Positions 63,409 to 64,000 of a stretch of DNA of 64,000 nucleotides are shown here, one piece after another. Source of the DNA: Pseudomonas trivialis (GTDB lineage: Bacteria > Pseudomonadota > Gammaproteobacteria > Pseudomonadales > Pseudomonadaceae); NCBI RefSeq assembly GCF_001439805.1, contig NZ_JYLK01000007.1, positions 1-64,000 on the forward strand, in the 5' to 3' direction. Below the pieces are notes generated by a model. It saw only the letters and a list, made by a program, of their open reading frames with translations, was not told the DNA's origin and did not search any database. The stretch's first letter is position 1. Each line of letters opens with the position of its first letter. A program made the position numbers and the translations under genes.

Positions 63409-64000
63409 TCTTGCCAACGTAGGACTCGATAAGGTTGTGCGCTGCCTTGCGCGGGACTCAATAAAACCGTGACTTGCAACTGCGCGTGATAACCGCCGGG
63501 GCGTTGTGCGCGGCTGTCGATCACCAGCACATCACCGGCGTTGGCGCCCACCGCGCTTTGACGCGGCAGGTTCAGGGCGCGGCGCATCAACGGGCTGGCG
63601 AACGCCGGGTCGGGCCGGTCCAGCCCGCTCCACAGGCTGATCTGCGGCACCATTTCGCTGTACAGCGCGCGACTCATGCCCGGCAACTGGCGCAGTTCTT
63701 CCACCACGCGAAACGGCGCATGGCCCTGGTTGCGCCGCACCTCCAGGGCTCTGGCCAACTGGTCGGCCTGGGCCTGGGTGGCGCCGCAGGCCAGGGCCAG
63801 GCGCGCAAAATCTCCCACGTCGGCGCTGTTGAGGTACAGCTTGCCGAGGTCGCTGCGAACGCTGACGCGCAATTGCGCATCATCGAACGTCAGCGGGACC
63901 TCACGACCGTCGGCCACCCACTGCTTGCGCTGCGTCGGATCAGCCAGCGCCTGCAGGGTCAATGCCACGCCCGCCTCGGCGGCCAGCAGCGCCTGGGTGT
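63405..64000 (-). CDS. gspK: type II secretion minor pseudopilin GspK (5' end outside the window)
   Basis: The visible 3' part reads through the right edge: TQALLAAEAGVALTLQALADP precedes GKLYLNSADVGDFARLALACG, LARALEVRRNQGHAPFRVVEELRQLPGMS and PLMRRALNLPRQSAVGANAGDVLVIDSRAQR, the domain order of GspK. Only about 198 codons are present; the prepilin signal is missing because it lies beyond the window. Coupled to gspL by ATGA. Confidence 0.8.
   Translation of the reverse strand, partial: TQALLAAEAGVALTLQALADPTQRKQWVADGREVPLTFDDAQLRVSVRSDLGKLYLNSADVGDFARLALACGATQAQADQLARALEVRRNQGHAPFRVVEELRQLPGMSRALYSEMVPQISLWSGLDRPDPAFASPLMRRALNLPRQSAVGANAGDVLVIDSRAQRPGGYHAQLQVTVLLSPAQGSAQPYRVLRWQE

Overview
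The window looks like a chromosomal segment of a fluorescent Pseudomonas (P. fluorescens group). The support is high GC, GTGGGAGGGGGC-type REP and REPIN elements, an eight-gene unit with the content and order of the pyoverdine-iron release operon fpvGHJKCDEF, and a large ferulate, vanillate and coniferyl-alcohol catabolic region. No rRNA, tRNA, CRISPR array or insertion sequence was found by reading.

Layout. 0.3-6.6 kb: an RhtA-like exporter, two small lipoproteins, an M24B aminopeptidase, an IscS-like cysteine desulfurase and an alkanesulfonate monooxygenase. 6.7-7.8 kb: an SfnR-like sigma-54 activator. 8-14.1 kb: fpvGHJKCDEF, almost every junction translationally coupled. 14.1-20.5 kb: a GntR/UTRA regulator diverging from an ABC importer operon that also encodes a cytoplasmic alkaline-phosphatase-superfamily enzyme and a HAD phosphatase, probably for uptake and dephosphorylation of an unknown phosphorus compound. 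20.8-27.1 kb: housekeeping genes (Prc protease, an EAL-CBS-GGDEF protein, an XRE regulator pair, a YkvA-like protein, an FKBP prolyl isomerase). 27.4-30.4 kb: a di-haem cytochrome c coupled to a catalase-family protein.

30.4-35.1 kb is an accessory island of visibly lower GC. It holds a serralysin-family protein whose zinc site has decayed, an orphan type VI secretion unit (PAAR protein, glycine-rich membrane-active candidate effector, membrane candidate immunity protein), a GC-rich relic and the remains of a BCCT transporter gene.

35.1-59 kb is devoted to plant phenolics. An amidase, an MFS transporter, two outer-membrane proteins, an orphan putrescine-type binding protein, a NylB-like serine hydrolase and AraC and TetR regulators adjoin vanAB-vanR, ech-vdh-fcs with a divergent MarR regulator, a coniferyl alcohol/aldehyde dehydrogenase operon with an outer-membrane channel, and an XylR/DmpR-type activator followed by an EthD-domain protein. 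Together these would carry coniferyl alcohol to coniferaldehyde, ferulate, feruloyl-CoA, vanillin, vanillate and protocatechuate. Candidate control sites are visible for VanR, the MarR regulator and the sigma-54 activator.

59-64 kb is part of a type II secretion operon (GspK-L-M-C/N-D order) whose secretin has a lipobox, as in the Hxc liposecretin; it runs off the right edge. Start codons were moved inward from the longest open frame where a ribosome binding site, signal peptide, ATGA overlap or terminator argued for it.
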